Shown here piece after piece: positions 51,201 to 62,098 of a stretch of 64,000 bases of DNA; the stretch's first letter is position 1; each line of letters starts with the position of its first letter. A program made the position numbers and the translations under genes. The DNA comes from Xenopus tropicalis. Lineage: Eukaryota; Chordata; Amphibia; Anura; Pipidae. The notes under the pieces are model-generated. The model did not search any database. It was not told where the DNA came from and saw nothing but the letters and a program-made list of their open reading frames with translations. The stretch is taken from contig NC_030679.2 in assembly GCF_000004195.4 (NCBI RefSeq), forward strand, positions 31,671,712 to 31,735,711, given 5' to 3'.

Positions 51201-54200
51201 CCTGACCGGGATCTGTATGTCTTTCCTTATGTGATTAGGCTAAAGGTTTAAACCAAAGCTGGCCATACACGTTACACTTACGATCTTTCCTGCAATGGTT
51301 CCTGCCTTCAACTAATGTTCAGATCTGAGAATCGTCAGATATGGTAGAATTCTACCCCTATCTGACGTTTCAGCCCTAAACGCAGCTTTTGCTGCCCAAT
51401 GGACGAGACAACTATCGTACAAATCTTGTATGGCCAGCTTAACACATCCTCATATGTTTCCGGAAAATAAGCATTAGGATCTGTCTGCAACTCATTTGTA
51501 TGACAAACACCAATCATCACCACCAAAGGGACTTTTGGAGCGCTCAAGTAAAATAAATCAGGCGGATTATATTATTTATCATGGGTTATGTGATGAGAGG
51601 GATTTTTAAACATTTTAGATTTCTGTTGTACAGGTATGGAACCTATTATCCAAAATGCTCGGGGTCTGGGGTTTTCCGGATAAGAGATCTTTCTGTAATT
51701 TGAATCTCCATACCATACGTCTGCTAAAAAATAATTTAAATATTGAATAAACCCAATAGAGTTGTTTTGCCTCCAATAATTAATTGTAATTATTTTGTAG
51801 TTGGGATCAAGTACAGGATATTGTTTTATTATTACAGAGAAAAATTAAATCATTTTCAAAAATTAGAATTATTTGCTTATGGAATCTATGGGAGACGGGC
51901 TTTCCGTAATTTGGAACTTTCTGGATAATGGGTTTCCGATATGGGATCCCATACCTGTATTATGTTTTTCATAAAATTGGCTAAAATAATTCTCAGATGG
52001 CTCTGTTCCATTCTGTAGTTGCACTGTTGGAGATCTTCAGGCTAAAATCGATTCTCTGGAGAAGACAAATTCAAAGTTAACCGAAGAGGTTTGTGATGGA
52101 ACATTTGCATGCATTTTTGTATTTTTAGAATGTAACAAGTGAATATTTTGCTGTGTTTCCATAGTTACAGCAACAATTATACCTTTAATTGGAGCACATT
52201 CTATTAGCTGGAACATAACTGGAGATTTTCATATCCCAATCTTGTGGCTACTCTGAAAGAGGTCTGCTTGCAGAGAACCAGAGTACACTTTATGCATACA
52301 AAAGAAGGCCTTAGACCAGGAATAAAAGCATAGCTTCAATAGAGCAGTGGCATGTTCATAGGCAAATATCACTAAATGCTACATTTATGCGCTTTAAATT
52401 CCAAGCTGTATTGGATGGCACAGAGGTGGTATTTTTATTTTCCTCCCCACAGAAATCTCATGGCCTAATACAATTTTATATTGCACCTTTGACTGAGTAT
52501 GTTCTAAAAAGGACACAATCCTATTGTTTATTGTTTCAATTGGTATTCATTTTTTATTATTTGTAGTTTTTTTTAATTATTTCATTTTTTGTTCAGCAGC
52601 TTTCCAGTTTGGAGTTTAGCAGCTATCTGGTTGCCGAATTTAATGAAATCGAAGTTTGGATTTAATTTGGTATTTGGCCAAATCCAAAAAGTATAGTATA
52701 GTGAATCACAAATGATCATATACAGTATAAATTTGCCAAAAGGCATTTGTTCTTTCTTTCTTTTTTTTTTTTTTTTTTTTTTGCAAGTCATTAACTATAA
52801 TTTTAACACTAAACTATCTCTTTTAAGTCTTTCTGTAATGGAACTTTGTGATTTGTGTTTTGGTTTTTTTTTGTTACTTTTTGGTTGGAATAGCTTCTCG
52901 CTGCAAAGGATCGTATTGTGTCACTACAAGAGGAACATAATCATATTTTACAGGAGAGTACATTAATTCGGGAAAAAAGTGAAAGAAGTGTAGAGGTAAA
53001 AAAAAAATCACTACAAGCAATATAAAACATGTTGAAATTATATTTTTTAGGGCTGTACGTGTGTTTTGGTACATCCATATTTATCTCTTATTTCTGGCTA
53101 GATTAAGCACAGTGATAGACCAGATATAATATTCATTTATTTTGAATTCATTTGATGTTACTTGGCCTTCAGTAGCTTTAAATAAATTCCCTGTCTCTGC
53201 TAGATCTTTGACAGGACATGATTGTTGGGGTGAGGGTTCAGTTGAAGCTGTGAGACCACTGTACTGATATTAGGAAGCTCTTCAGTGCAACCAGAGCCTA
53301 GAAACTGTGTGGAGAGACACAGGTCCCCATGCTGATTAGGTTACTGATTAGGGGTTCCTCATACATAGGGAACATAACACTGAGCTGTTGGATCTGCAGC
53401 TATATTCAATTGCTGCCATAGATATCGGTAGAAATAAACCTCTTCTGCTTCAAATCAATTGATGTGACTACCCTCATTGTCACTCTAATTGTAATTTATA
53501 AAGAAAAATTGCAGAAATGCTCAAGGGTTGCAGTTTAATCTAATATTCCTAAATGTGTGTGGCAGCCTTTCATTAATATCTGACAGTGTTCTGTGTCTAT
53601 TATCAGGTGCGCTTTTCAAAAACAGACACTTATACACTGTAATGGTTTGGAACAAACACTAAATAAGACAATAATATACAGTTGAGTGTTATTAAAAGGC
53701 CCTTTTTAATTGTGGTTTCCCTATTTCCTTTTGTTAGTTTGGTTATGGTTTTTCTTTCATGGTTGCTGGCATGTCTGGCATTAAGTTTACAGTTGACGAT
53801 AATGTGATTGTAGAAATTTTGATCTTGAAAATAGCTTGTTTGCTAGGCGGCATCCACTGAATGATTGCTAACACTAACAAAGGATAATCATTATAGGTAA
53901 ATTTTCAAGATACAAAAGTTGAACTGGATACCTACAAACAATCACGGCAAGGACTGGATGAAATGTATAATGAGATCTGGAAGCAACTAAAAGTTGAAAA
54001 ACAAGCACGACTGGTAAAAAAGACATTATACATATTTTCTTGTGATAAGTGCTTCTATTTACATGTTTGTCCTTTGTTTCAATGTTATTTATTTACTCTT
54101 TGCAGCAGTTTTAGAGAGGATTTTTTGGATCTTGCTTATTTTGAATGTACAGAATGTAAAACTGCTGTACCATATCAGTTGTGGTGGTGCCTATTGCCAT

Positions 54201-57200
54201 TGGTTACATGTGATTTGAGCACTTGAAGGTACATTTCAAGTGCTCAAATCACATGTAACCATTGGCAATAGGTAATTGCGCATCAAATAATCGCTATAAA
54301 AGCACAAGTGCAATTTGTGAAAGTGTCTAAGGGCCAGCACACTGGACATGTAGAATGAACTTCGCCCAAGAGAGAAGAAATTTTATTTAATTTATGATCC
54401 CTTTTCTTTCTACTTATTTTTTAGGAACTGGAAAAAGAGTTTGAATTGCAGGTTGGGATGAAGACAGAGATGGAAATGGCCATGAAGCTCATGGAGAAGG
54501 ATATCCATGAAAAACAAGACACTCTGGTTGTTCTTCGTAAGCAGCTTGATGATGTGAAAGCCATTAATCTTCAGATGTGCCAAAAAGTTCTTGTAAGGAA
54601 GTGCAACATTACTTTTGCAGTACATGAGTTTGATAGCTTGGTTTGGTAGCTGTTATTGACATATAAACACACAAAGTGGACAAGTTGTCACTTGAGCATT
54701 AATAGCTCCATGCATTATACTGCATTCTAAATATAGAGGAAATGTGCTGTAAAAAGGTTGGCCATCTGTACCTCTTCCTGCCGCTCTGCTGTTGAGTTAG
54801 CTGATTGGCTGACCTGATAGAGCACTGAAGCCTGTCTGCAGGGCTGTGATTGGCTATCTCCTTCTACTGCCCTTTTCATGTGAAACACAGACCGGGACTG
54901 TTGCAGATCTATGGAGAGCTCCAATAAGGGGGCCACTTTTAAGGATAATGGTCATTTTTAGACCAGAGTGAAATTAGCACCATATATTATTCATTATTGC
55001 CTACAACATTGGAGGGGTTTTCACTTCTGCTATATGTCTCCTTTAACAAGTGATATGCCTGAAGTAAGCTTTATTATATCATATAGCTTTAGTTTGAAAA
55101 TATGTAAAGAAACAGCTGAGAACAAAGCAGAATATTTGTTCAGTAAGTTTCCTTTACATGGCCTGTGTATGTTTACTATATGTATGTTTACTATAATTGT
55201 GGAGCAATTTAGTCTCAGCCTCATCTTGTGTGTATCTGCCCACCATGTTTACCAAATATAGGTCATGCCACAAGTTAAGATTTGCAAAAGGGTATTTCTG
55301 TACACCCATAATGTCTAAAAATTTTCCCAAGCAAAGACTAGGCGAAGCATGTTAAATTGGCTACAATGTACACAAGATGCGGATATTGTATCCTGGGTGG
55401 TATCAATGTAGCATTGTCTTTTTTTTTTTTTTTTCTTTATTCTATTTCTTTATTTATTTTTGTTAACCAGATATACTGCATAGTTATCAGTGAGGTTCTG
55501 GTTATAGATTTTTGAACTGTTTGAAATAAATTTCACCAAGACACTGACACAATGTTTTGGATGAAGCAAAAACAACAGCCTAAAACAAACTGTCCTCTTG
55601 TGAAATGTTTACTGAGCAAAATAGTTGGTGCCCAGTGCATCAAGATACACACAAAAACCAAAAATTATATGTGAAATAAATAAGAGAGTCTAATGAGCTA
55701 GCTCCGTAATTCAAAAATTACTGAAAATAAAAAGTTAAACACGTGAATACAGATCAAACAAGTACCTAAGTAAGCGCTGACCCGGGTGTGTATACCCCGG
55801 GTCCTTCACCATATAGACTTGCAGCCAGCTCACAATCAGAGGTCATAAAGTTGAAAAACAACTCACCATCGCCATTTTAGAAATGACTTCACCTGCTTAT
55901 TTGTATTAATTTCAGCTTTTGTATTTAATAGGATGCAGAAACAGCCCTACATAAGAAAAATGAAATTGTGAATTCAGTACAAGCAAAAGGAGATCAGTTG
56001 ACATCGGCACTAAAGCAAATAGAGGAAAGGTTTGTTGCTTCCACTAAAATCTGAAAAGCTCTCTAGGCTTCCTACAATTTACATCCTCAGAAATTAATAT
56101 GATTTGGTTGTCAGAAGAAAAATAAAAAATAAAAGCTCTTTACCTGTAGCATTTGGGCTGTCCGTGGGCTCCATAACCATATCATGTGAATATTACCCAT
56201 CCTTGACAATCTATATCAGGGGTCCTCAAACTACGACCTGCGGGCTGGATATGCCCCCAAGGTCATTTACCCGTCCCCTGTCCCCGCTGTGTCCTCACCC
56301 CTGGTGCCTCAGCGTGATTCTCGGCCCCAGCGCGTAAGGTCACTGCGTTCCACTGTCTGACGCTAATGAGGTGTCAAGGACCACGCTGAGGCAGACAAAT
56401 TATAGCCAGGAGAGAGGGGGCAGTGGGGGGCCGGTGGGGAGCCGGTGGGGAGCCGTAGGTTGAGGACTAACTATAGTCAGGCCCCCCAACAGTGTGAGGG
56501 ATCATGAACTTGGCCCCCTGTTTAAAAGGACCCTTGATCTATATAATCAACGTTTGGACAACTACATAGAAAATGTTCAACAACACTGCTTAACAGCCCT
56601 ACATTGTGCTTTCAAAGCTGCAATGAAATGTTATATATTTTTAATCTGTGAGAAATTCCTCTCGTCAGAAATATCTTTTTCCCCTTGCTGTGTGCTGTGA
56701 GTTGCACCTCAGTGATAAATGAGGGTTCCTTCCACTACAGGAGTCCATGACTAAATATTACATGTATGATTTTATTAAGTATACCTTAGGAATACGTATG
56801 TATTAAATATATAGTATATATCATAAGTTGTTTTTTTATGTTACAGTGCCTTCCTTTCTAAAAGCTGCTTAAACTCAATTTTGTATTTGTCAGGCTGCAG
56901 AAATCTGAAAAGACTAGAGAAGCAGCTGAAGAAAATTGCAATAAAATGAAAATGGAGCATGGAGCCAAAATAGGATCCTTACAGCAGCAACTTGAAAAGC
57001 TTAATAAAACATGGTAAGGGCAGAGGGTTTCCCCACAAAATACCTAAGCCTTAAAGGACAAGGAAAAGTCACTTGGGGGTGCCAAAATGTTAGGCTTTCC
57101 TTGTACCCAGGGCTGGTGCCCCTGTTAGGAGAAAACAGCACCAGCCCGTGGTACCTGTAGCGAGCGCTTCCTCCTTACCGGCTTAGTTTTGCCGGTTAAT

Positions 57201-60200
57201 TCCCAGGACCGGCGCATGCGCATTAGAGTGAAAAGCCGACTTCTCTGTTAAACTTCGTCTTTTTCACTCTACTGCGCATGCACGCACGGAAGCAGGAAGG
57301 AGGAAGCGATCGCAGCTACCCCGGGCTGGTGCTGTTCTCTCCGAACAGGGGCACCAGCCCGGGGTAAAAGGTAAGCGATTTAAGTCACTTGGGGGTGCCT
57401 AACATTTTGGCACCCCCAAGTGACTTTGCCTTTCCTTCTCCTTTAATTACAAAATCCATCTTTGAATAATGGCTTATTTACTTGAAGCATAAAAAAGGGA
57501 ATCACAAAGATTAACCCTCACTGCATCTTCCCTTTTGCACCTTATCCAAAACTAAACATAATCATCAAAAGCCCTGATGCAGATTGCAGGCTTGGAAATT
57601 GCAGATGCCAATTAGCCTTACTATCGAAAGCCCCAAAACAAATTCCTGACCAATACGATGGCGGGTAGTTTGATAAATGCATAGCACCCAGTTAACCTAC
57701 CTAACTATGTGTTAAGGCCAGTGGCACACAGTGTACCACCGTAGCCGAGACTACCCATGGGCAACCAATCTCCCCATGTGCCTCTGCCTGTAGCATGTAA
57801 CAGTTTTGTTCTATAGACTGTTTAAAGGGATTCTGTCATAATTTTTATGGTGTACTTTTGTTCTAAATTACACTGTTTACATAGCAAACACTTCACTCTA
57901 CAATTTAAAATCTTATTCTTGAACCAAAAATGTATTTTTTTTTTTTGTTGTAATACTGTTGTGTAGGCATCTCACTGTGCCTGAGTCTGAGCTTTCAGAA
58001 AGAGCCAGCAGTACACATTAGAACTGCTTTCAGCTGGCTGCTATCTTGCTACCTTCTTGTTGTTCTGCTGATTGGCTGCTGGCAGGGGGAAAGGGAGGGG
58101 GTGATATCAGTGTATCTTGCTGTGCAGCAGTAAAGTGTGACTGAAGTTTATCAGAGCAAAAGTCACATGTCTTCAGCACCCTGGGAAATGAAGATTATGG
58201 CAAGCCCCATGGGAAATTGCAAAACTAAATATGAAAAAAATCTGTGTTTTTGAAAAATGGATTCTGCTGGAGAAGCTCTGAAGGAAAAGGAAAGGAAAGT
58301 CATTTTGGCATTTTACTACCAATAGATTTGCCACAATAGTGCTAGCTAATATGCTATAATTATTCTGCAGAAAGCTTTACCATACCTGAGTAAACAGCCC
58401 TTGAAGCTCCCTCCGGTAGTTTAAGATAGCAGCTGCCATTTTAGCTTGGTCTTTGTAGCTTCCGTGCTGAAGCTCTAGCCTGGTAGCTCTTATCACACAT
58501 TCGGATGGGAGGGTGAGTGAATTCTTATGGGAGGGGAAACAGGCAGGCCCAGATTTGAGGCACCTATGGGTGCCTGAAAAAGAAATCTGGTAGAGCTGGG
58601 CAGACTCTGGCCTCGGGAATGAAGGATTTTTCTGAGAGAGGAAGTCAGATACCCGAAAAAAAACCCCAAGAAGTCCTGTGTTTCTTTTCATAGAGGACCC
58701 AGTGCAGCGTTTCTGTGAGTGCTTATGGCTGTATTAACATAGACCTTTCTGATAAAGTTACTTAGTTTTTACTTTTCCTTCTCCTTTAACTGATGCGTTT
58801 TGAAAAAAACATGTTTTCCCATGACAGTATTCACCATTGCGCAATGTGTGTGTTAGGATAGAATTACAGGGATTTTTGTTTTTCTAAAGGCATTTTTCTG
58901 TTTCAACAGCGCAGTTTTAGAGAAAGATCTGAAATCAGAAAACGAAAAACACGACACCCTACAGGACAAGCTTCACAAAGAGAAAGAGACTGCAACATCA
59001 TTAAGGAATGAGTTGCATCAGTTCTCCCTGTTACAGAAGGTATGTGTGTCCATTTGGGTCCGGTAGAATTTCCTTTATTGTTACAGAGGAGGAAAGAAGA
59101 GCCAAGGTCATTTCCATATATCAGTGGTTTTCTAATTATTTGTCAAGAAGCACCCTGACAGTGTAGTTCATCAGGCACAACAATATTAAGTGAAAATGAG
59201 TTTTCTGTCATTGCTCAAATCATATATTTCAGTTCATAATTTATCAATATGAGATATGTTATAAAATATAATTACCTTTTGAATTCTGTCTCCCTTAAAT
59301 GGCAGCAGTCTTTCAACTCTTGGTTGTAGATATCTGTTTTGGGCAAATATTTTTTTTTGCCATTGTTACCAAACTGGGGTTGGAAGGAGACCAGGTACTT
59401 GAACTACAAGCCCACTGGCAAGTAGTGGTCCCTGTGGGGGAAGCCTTCAAGATCCTGAAGTTTTATTAATTTTGTCTTATTTCAGCCCCCTTTCCACTGA
59501 CATGCGTGGCACAAAGGCTGGGAACCCTGGTGGTACTAAGGATCTCTTAACAAACTTTTCCTGCTTATCTACTCAAACACAGTTTTCTACTGTTTGTACT
59601 ACAGGTATGGGATCCTTATGTGGAAACCAATTATCCAGAAAGTTCCGAACTATGGAAAGGCCATCTCCCATAGACCCCATTGTAAACAAATACATTTTTT
59701 AAAATGATTTCCTTTTTCTCTGTAATAATAAAACAGAACCTTGTACTTGATCCCAACTAAGATATAATTAATCCTTATTGGAGTCAAAATAATCCTATTG
59801 GGTTTATTCAATATTTAAATGATTTTTAGCAGACTAAGTCATGGAGATCCAAATTATGGAAAGATCCCTTATCCGGAAAACCTCAGGTCCCGAGCATTCT
59901 GGATAACAGGTCCCATACCTGTACATACAAGACTGCAAGAAATATAGCTCCCCTGCCTAAATTTGCTAATTGTTCCTGTTTTTATTTTTTTGTTATAGAA
60001 TTTTGATAATTTGCACCAGGAAAAGAAGCAGCTTCAGAGGCTATGTGAGGAACAGGAACAGGCGTTACAAGAAATGGGACAGCATCTCAGCCAGTAAGTC
60101 TCCTGGTTATATAAGTTATCTGCTGATGCAATGTAAACAGGCTTTATTTTCATATATGCTTGATATTCCTATGTTATGTTTATATGGGCAGTGAGTCTTT

Positions 60201-60896
60201 GCATTGTGAAAATTACTGGAATGGTTGTGCTCGTTTGTTGCAAAGAGTTTGATTTCAGCACTTGTCATTCCCAAGGGAACAGCTCAATGTCTCATTAATT
60301 CAGTTACGTTTTGTACACATCATTTCCTAACATTTAAAGGACATGGGGCAGTCATGCTTTTGAAGAATGTGGCAGGGGATTTATATGATTCTTTAGCTCA
60401 GTGGTATAACTATGACAGACCGGGACCCCGCCATAACATTTTATAAGGTTGCTGGCGTGCTGTCATCCCACAGCCCATGGCCCTCTGTCCCCAAGGCCCT
60501 ATGAGGTCTGCTGTATGGTAGTTATGCCACTGTTTTAGCTTCTGCTACAGAGTACAAAATAAGAATGTTGTGCTCTATAGGAATCTGTGGGCCTTTATCT
60601 TGTTCATTAACTTCTTTATTCTTAACTTAATAACAGATAACTGAACTGTATTAAGAGGGAGATGAGATTTCCCACAGAGCAAAGAAGCCCCCCATGTGTC
60701 AGGGCCCTTACAGTGATGAGGTTTGACTGATAGCTAAGCCAGCTAAGAAGGGCTGATAATGAAATAGTATTGGATGGAACAAGCAGTATTAATAATTCAG
60801 TTTCCTTTTAATTATTATTTATAATCTTTTTTTTTTTTTTTTCCCAGATCAAAATTAAAAATGGAAGACATTAAGGAAGTCAACAAAGCACTTAAG
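34774..60896 (+). CDS. rufy1: RUN and FYVE domain-containing protein 1 (RUFY1), 5' and middle part
   Basis: Firm exons: 38075-38239, 40642-40759, 41682-41783, 43644-43767, 45676-45737, 50482-50547, 52019-52088, 52894-52995, 53897-54013, 54425-54592, 55932-56029, 56894-57013, 58910-59039, 59999-60093, 60848-60896. All phases agree, giving about 528 aa, plus the tentative exon 34774-34786. The RUN domain spans the first five exons ([79 protein letters not shown]). The rest is coiled coil ([67 protein letters not shown]). The protein is an endosomal effector acting with Rab4 and related small GTPases; the C-terminal FYVE finger binds PI3P. RUFY1 is preferred over RUFY2/3 by wording and by the hnrnph1 neighbour. 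The FYVE exons lie past the window end, beyond the DIRS insertion, so the gene is cut here and not necessarily broken. Confidence 0.92.
36321..36588. mobile_element. Harbinger-like MITE, second copy of the 8570-8950 family
   Basis: It shares GGCCTGAAATTGGCCAGAT, GCCGATGCGGTCCCCG, CCGATATCGCCCACC and TGTAGGTGG with the copy nested in the dck intron. It abuts a fragment (36283-36317) of the GAAGACACACAGAG family. Confidence 0.75.
36620..36816. mobile_element. Harbinger-like MITE, 197 bp, TAA duplication
   Basis: TAA lies at 36617-36619 and 36817-36819. The ends are GGGTGAAGACACACAGAGCT and complement. It is of the same family as 11514-11707. Confidence 0.85.
39170..39307. repeat. (TA)n microsatellite followed by a MITE fragment
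   Basis: A TA tract at 39172-39201 is followed by a half element (39228-39307) ending AGCTCTGTGTGTCTTCACCC of the 11514-11707 family. Confidence 0.75.
39630..39920 (-). mobile_element. CR1-like LINE fragment, antisense in rufy1 intron
   Basis: On the minus strand AAAGTCCAGAGAGAAGCAAC followed by TAAGATGATAAAAG is the common CR1 C-terminal ORF2 signature. Upstream on that strand, GTCTGCAGATGACAAAAC fits the same region. Confidence 0.55.
39920..40055. mobile_element. MITE fragment ending TTCGCTCATCACTAAT
   Basis: Short palindromic GC motifs (GACGCGGGCGACAAAAA, CGTTTCGCGATTTTTC) precede the end GATTCGCTCATCACTAA, a familiar Xenopus repeat terminus. Only one end is clear. Confidence 0.4.
41216..41580. 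mobile_element. hAT-like element, 365 bp, with a 60-bp perfect palindrome
   Basis: The 8-bp duplication GTCTAGGT lies at 41208-41215 and 41581-41588. The ends are CAGGGG...CCCCTG with CAAACTC inside each. Arms 41306-41365 and 41389-41448 are perfect complements over 60 bp with a 23-bp spacer. Confidence 0.9.
42009..43010. mobile_element. MITE hosting the second 52-bp array
   Basis: The left end GGGGCTGATTCATCAAAGTA differs from the 16.2-kb host (GCTGATTTACTAATCC). The right side holds CAATACCAAAGCTTGAATGA and TACGATTTTGTCGCACAA, matching in reverse the flank at 15.8-15.95 kb. A clear right terminus was not found. Confidence 0.6.
42229..42818. repeat. 52-bp minisatellite, about 11 copies, opposite orientation to the 16.2-kb array
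   Basis: Units read CTCAATGGCACTCTGCAGCT, CCAACCTGGCCCAAGGAAAG and TCTCCCATAGGG, the exact complement of the 16.2-kb monomer. One unit near 42556 has an internal deletion of about 27 bp. The terminal unit has the variant AAGCCTCCCATAAGACTCAA, like the end unit of the other array. Confidence 0.95.
43031..43361. mobile_element. MITE, 331 bp, TACAGGTATGGGATCC ends
   Basis: The inverted ends are TACAGGTATGGGATCC and GGTCCCATACCTGTA, with secondary inverted motifs (TATCCGGAAAACCC-like). Further copies are at 51629-51959 (reverse polarity), 59600-59923 and 8457-9088. Confidence 0.85.
44231..45330. mobile_element. Long T2-type repeat with a duplicated internal cassette
   Basis: The left end is TTAAAGGACAAGTCAACAAG at 44231. 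GAGCAACTTTGCAATG near the left and GACCAGTTGCAAATTG near the right are the familiar subterminal parts. A 65-bp cassette (GTAGCCTCAAAGCTGTAAG...) at about 44620 recurs at about 44788. The right end is not sharp. Confidence 0.5.
45868..46975. mobile_element. hAT-like MITE interrupted by a T2-type MITE
   Basis: The 8-bp duplication TTGTAGAT/TTGTAGAC lies at 45860-45867 and 46976-46983. The halves match 19916-20221. The inner element has TTAA at 45948-45951 and 46748-46751 and ends AGTGATACTGACAC. Confidence 0.9.
45952..46747. mobile_element. T2-type MITE (AGTGATACTGACA ends), 796 bp, nested
   Basis: The TTAA duplications and 13-bp inverted ends are clear. The uninterrupted sister element at 19.9 kb reads AAAAGTTCATGG where this copy reads AAAAGTTAA...TTAATGG, so the empty site is known. 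Confidence 0.9.
46984..47945 (+). other. rufy1 intron, mostly unrecognised
   Basis: An interspersed-repeat-like phrase, TATGTACGTAGCGCTGTACA, lies near 47651. No ends or coding frame could be supported. Confidence 0.35.
47946..48461. mobile_element. T2-type MITE, 508 bp
   Basis: TTAA lies at 47946-47949 and 48458-48461. The ends are AGGAAAACTATACCCCC and the near complement GGGGGAATAGTTTTCCT. Confidence 0.9.
49440..49548 (+). mobile_element. Possible L1-like LINE 3' end with poly-A
   Basis: TTGTGAAATTCTCAATAAAA is followed shortly by a run of 18 A, as at the 3' end of an L1-like insertion. No coding part or target duplication is identified. Confidence 0.35.
49886..50192. mobile_element. hAT-like MITE, 307 bp
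   Basis: The 8-bp duplication CTCTAGGG lies at 49878-49885 and 50193-50200. The ends are CAGTGTTCCCCAACC and GGTTGGGGATCCCTG. Orientation is opposite to 19916-20221. Confidence 0.9.
51257..51440. mobile_element. MITE with AAGCTGGCCATACA ends
   Basis: Inverted ends AAGCTGGCCATACACG and GTATGGCCAGCTT flank internal inverted motifs (AATCGTCAGATATGG / TATCTGACG). A related half lies at 13120-13275. Confidence 0.7.
51629..51959. mobile_element. MITE, TACAGGTATGG ends, reverse polarity
   Basis: It carries the reverse complement of the internal order seen at 43031-43361 (TTGTAGTTGGGATCAAGTA; TTACAGAGAAAAAT). Confidence 0.85.
52089..53896 (+). other. rufy1 introns around the 52894 exon, no element recognised
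   Basis: A worn repeat phrase (CAGCAGCTTTCCAGTTTGGA) lies near 52596 and a T-run of 21 near 52761. Nothing else is seen. Confidence 0.4.
54190..54272. repeat. 38-bp inverted repeat with 7-nt loop
   Basis: Arms 54190-54227 and 54235-54272 (CCTATTGCCATTGGTTACAT, then GTGATTTGAGCACTTGAA) differ at one position. It lies in a rufy1 intron. Confidence 0.9.
54740..55046. mobile_element. T2-type MITE, right part, related to 13804-14313
   Basis: The right end ATATGTCTCCTTTAA (TTAA 55043-55046) and the shared phrases CTGACCTGATAGAGCACTGA and AGGGCTGTGATTGGCT. The left end is missing or decayed. Confidence 0.65.
55047..55931 (+). other. rufy1 intron, unrecognised
   Basis: A short inverted GACCCGGG / CCCGGGTC pair lies at about 55781-55803. 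The surrounding 250 bp look repeat-like but could not be assigned. Confidence 0.3.
56217..56536. mobile_element. hAT-like element, 320 bp
   Basis: The 8-bp duplication ATCTATAT lies at 56209-56216 and 56537-56544. The ends are CAGGGGTCC and GGACCCTTG, and CCTCAAACTACGACCTGCGG follows the left end. The interior is GC-rich. Confidence 0.85.
57051..57446. mobile_element. T2-type MITE, 388 bp
   Basis: TTAA lies at 57051-57054 and 57443-57446. It is long-palindromic: GTCACTTGGGGGTGCC and GGCACCCCCAAGTGAC, GGGCTGGTGCCCCTGTT and complement. It is of the same family as 20505-20873. Confidence 0.88.
58281..58799. mobile_element. T2-type MITE, about 515 bp
   Basis: The right TTAA is at 58796-58799; the left is decayed to CTGA. 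The ends are AGGAAAAGGAAAGGAAAGTC and AAACTTTTCCTTCTCCT-like. It is of the same family as 33130-33575. Confidence 0.75.
59600..59923. mobile_element. MITE, 324 bp, TACAGGTATGGGATCC ends
   Basis: It has the same order of motifs as 43031-43361, between rufy1 exons at 58910-59039 and 59999-60093. Confidence 0.85.
60399..60532. mobile_element. Small hAT-like MITE, 134 bp
   Basis: The 8-bp duplication CTTTAGCT/TTTTAGCT lies at 60391-60398 and 60533-60540. The ends are CAGTGGTATAACTA and TAGTTATGCCACTG. Confidence 0.8.
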
Positions 60897-62098
60897 GTAT
60901 GGCATCAACATTTTGTTCATAAATTTGTGTATACTAATTTCATTTTTAAAGGTAGCTTGCTTGTTTACTTCATGGGGATATGTATGCAGAAAAAAATAAT
61001 AGCCACCTTAAATTCCATTCTCCAAAGGGGCAGTATATACCTGTGTTCAACATAAGTGCAGTGACTAGAGCTTGTTACAAACATACATCTTTGGGCAGTA
61101 TATAATTAGGTAACCGGTGTACAACCCCCTATGAGGAGTCCATTACACAGGAGGATTATATATACATAGGTAATCTAATTTTCTACCTTGAAACGACCAA
61201 ACATGGAGTAGCTTCAATCCCTGTTTAGTTCAAGAAATAAGAATAACCATAGATTTTTCTCACACAATAGCTTGGGGGACACAGGGACAATGGGTATAGC
61301 TCCACCTGCAGGAGGCAGGACACTAGGGAAAAAAAAAAGAATTCTCCTCCCTCTCCAGCTATACCCCACAGCGCAGCCAATGTAGATCAGTTTTTTCTCC
61401 TAGTGTTAGGAGGTAGGACCAGGCTTAGTATGCCTGCATCTAGGTTTAAAAGTCCAGGATTAGCCTGGATACTCGGGGGCTGACTGATTTGACCTCAGGA
61501 AGTAGGTCCCTTACAGATCTCCCCCCCACCGCTGGATTCCCCTGGGGCCACTAAGTCACTTCGGTGCGGGCCACCTAGCGCATTCCTACCCTCTTGAGGG
61601 ATAGAAGGCTAGCCAGAGGAGCGCTCAGCACTGCTACGGACCGCACGGTAAGTAGCGCCCAGGTCCGGAACAGCGCCGGCGGGACCCTCGGGTCGTCCCC
61701 CCCCCTCACCATGCGGCCAACCGGGTTCTCTAACCCGAAGCGCCGGGGGCCCCCACTTCCGCTTTTGAAAATAGGCGCGCACAGGATACTGCGCTCCCAT
61801 TGGCCAATACTTCCTGCTCTCTCAGGAACAGGAGCCGTTTCGCGCCCTCCGTCATACCGCCCGCCCACTTTCGCCGCCTCTCTTCGCGCCCTTCTGCTCT
61901 GCACTGGCGCAGCTCTCGGGGAGAACACAGTGTCGCAGGCCTTGCGACTCCTCTCTTGCTCTGCGGACAGCGGGTGCCTCCACCTGTAGGTAGGCTCTCC
62001 TTTTCTCCTGCTTTTCCCCGCAGCGCAGTTTCACAGGGGGGATTTTTTCTACTTCTGGGCACTACTGGGGCATCATTCAGCCTAATATTGAGGCTAAT

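Noticed and set aside
54410..54625. Minus-strand ORF over a rufy1 exon
   Set aside because: Antisense shadow of the exon 54425-54592.
57717..57790. Short GCCAGTGGCACAC / CATGTGCCTCTGCC inverted repeat
   Set aside because: Probably a worn Harbinger-like MITE, but no target duplication or second copy supports an entry.
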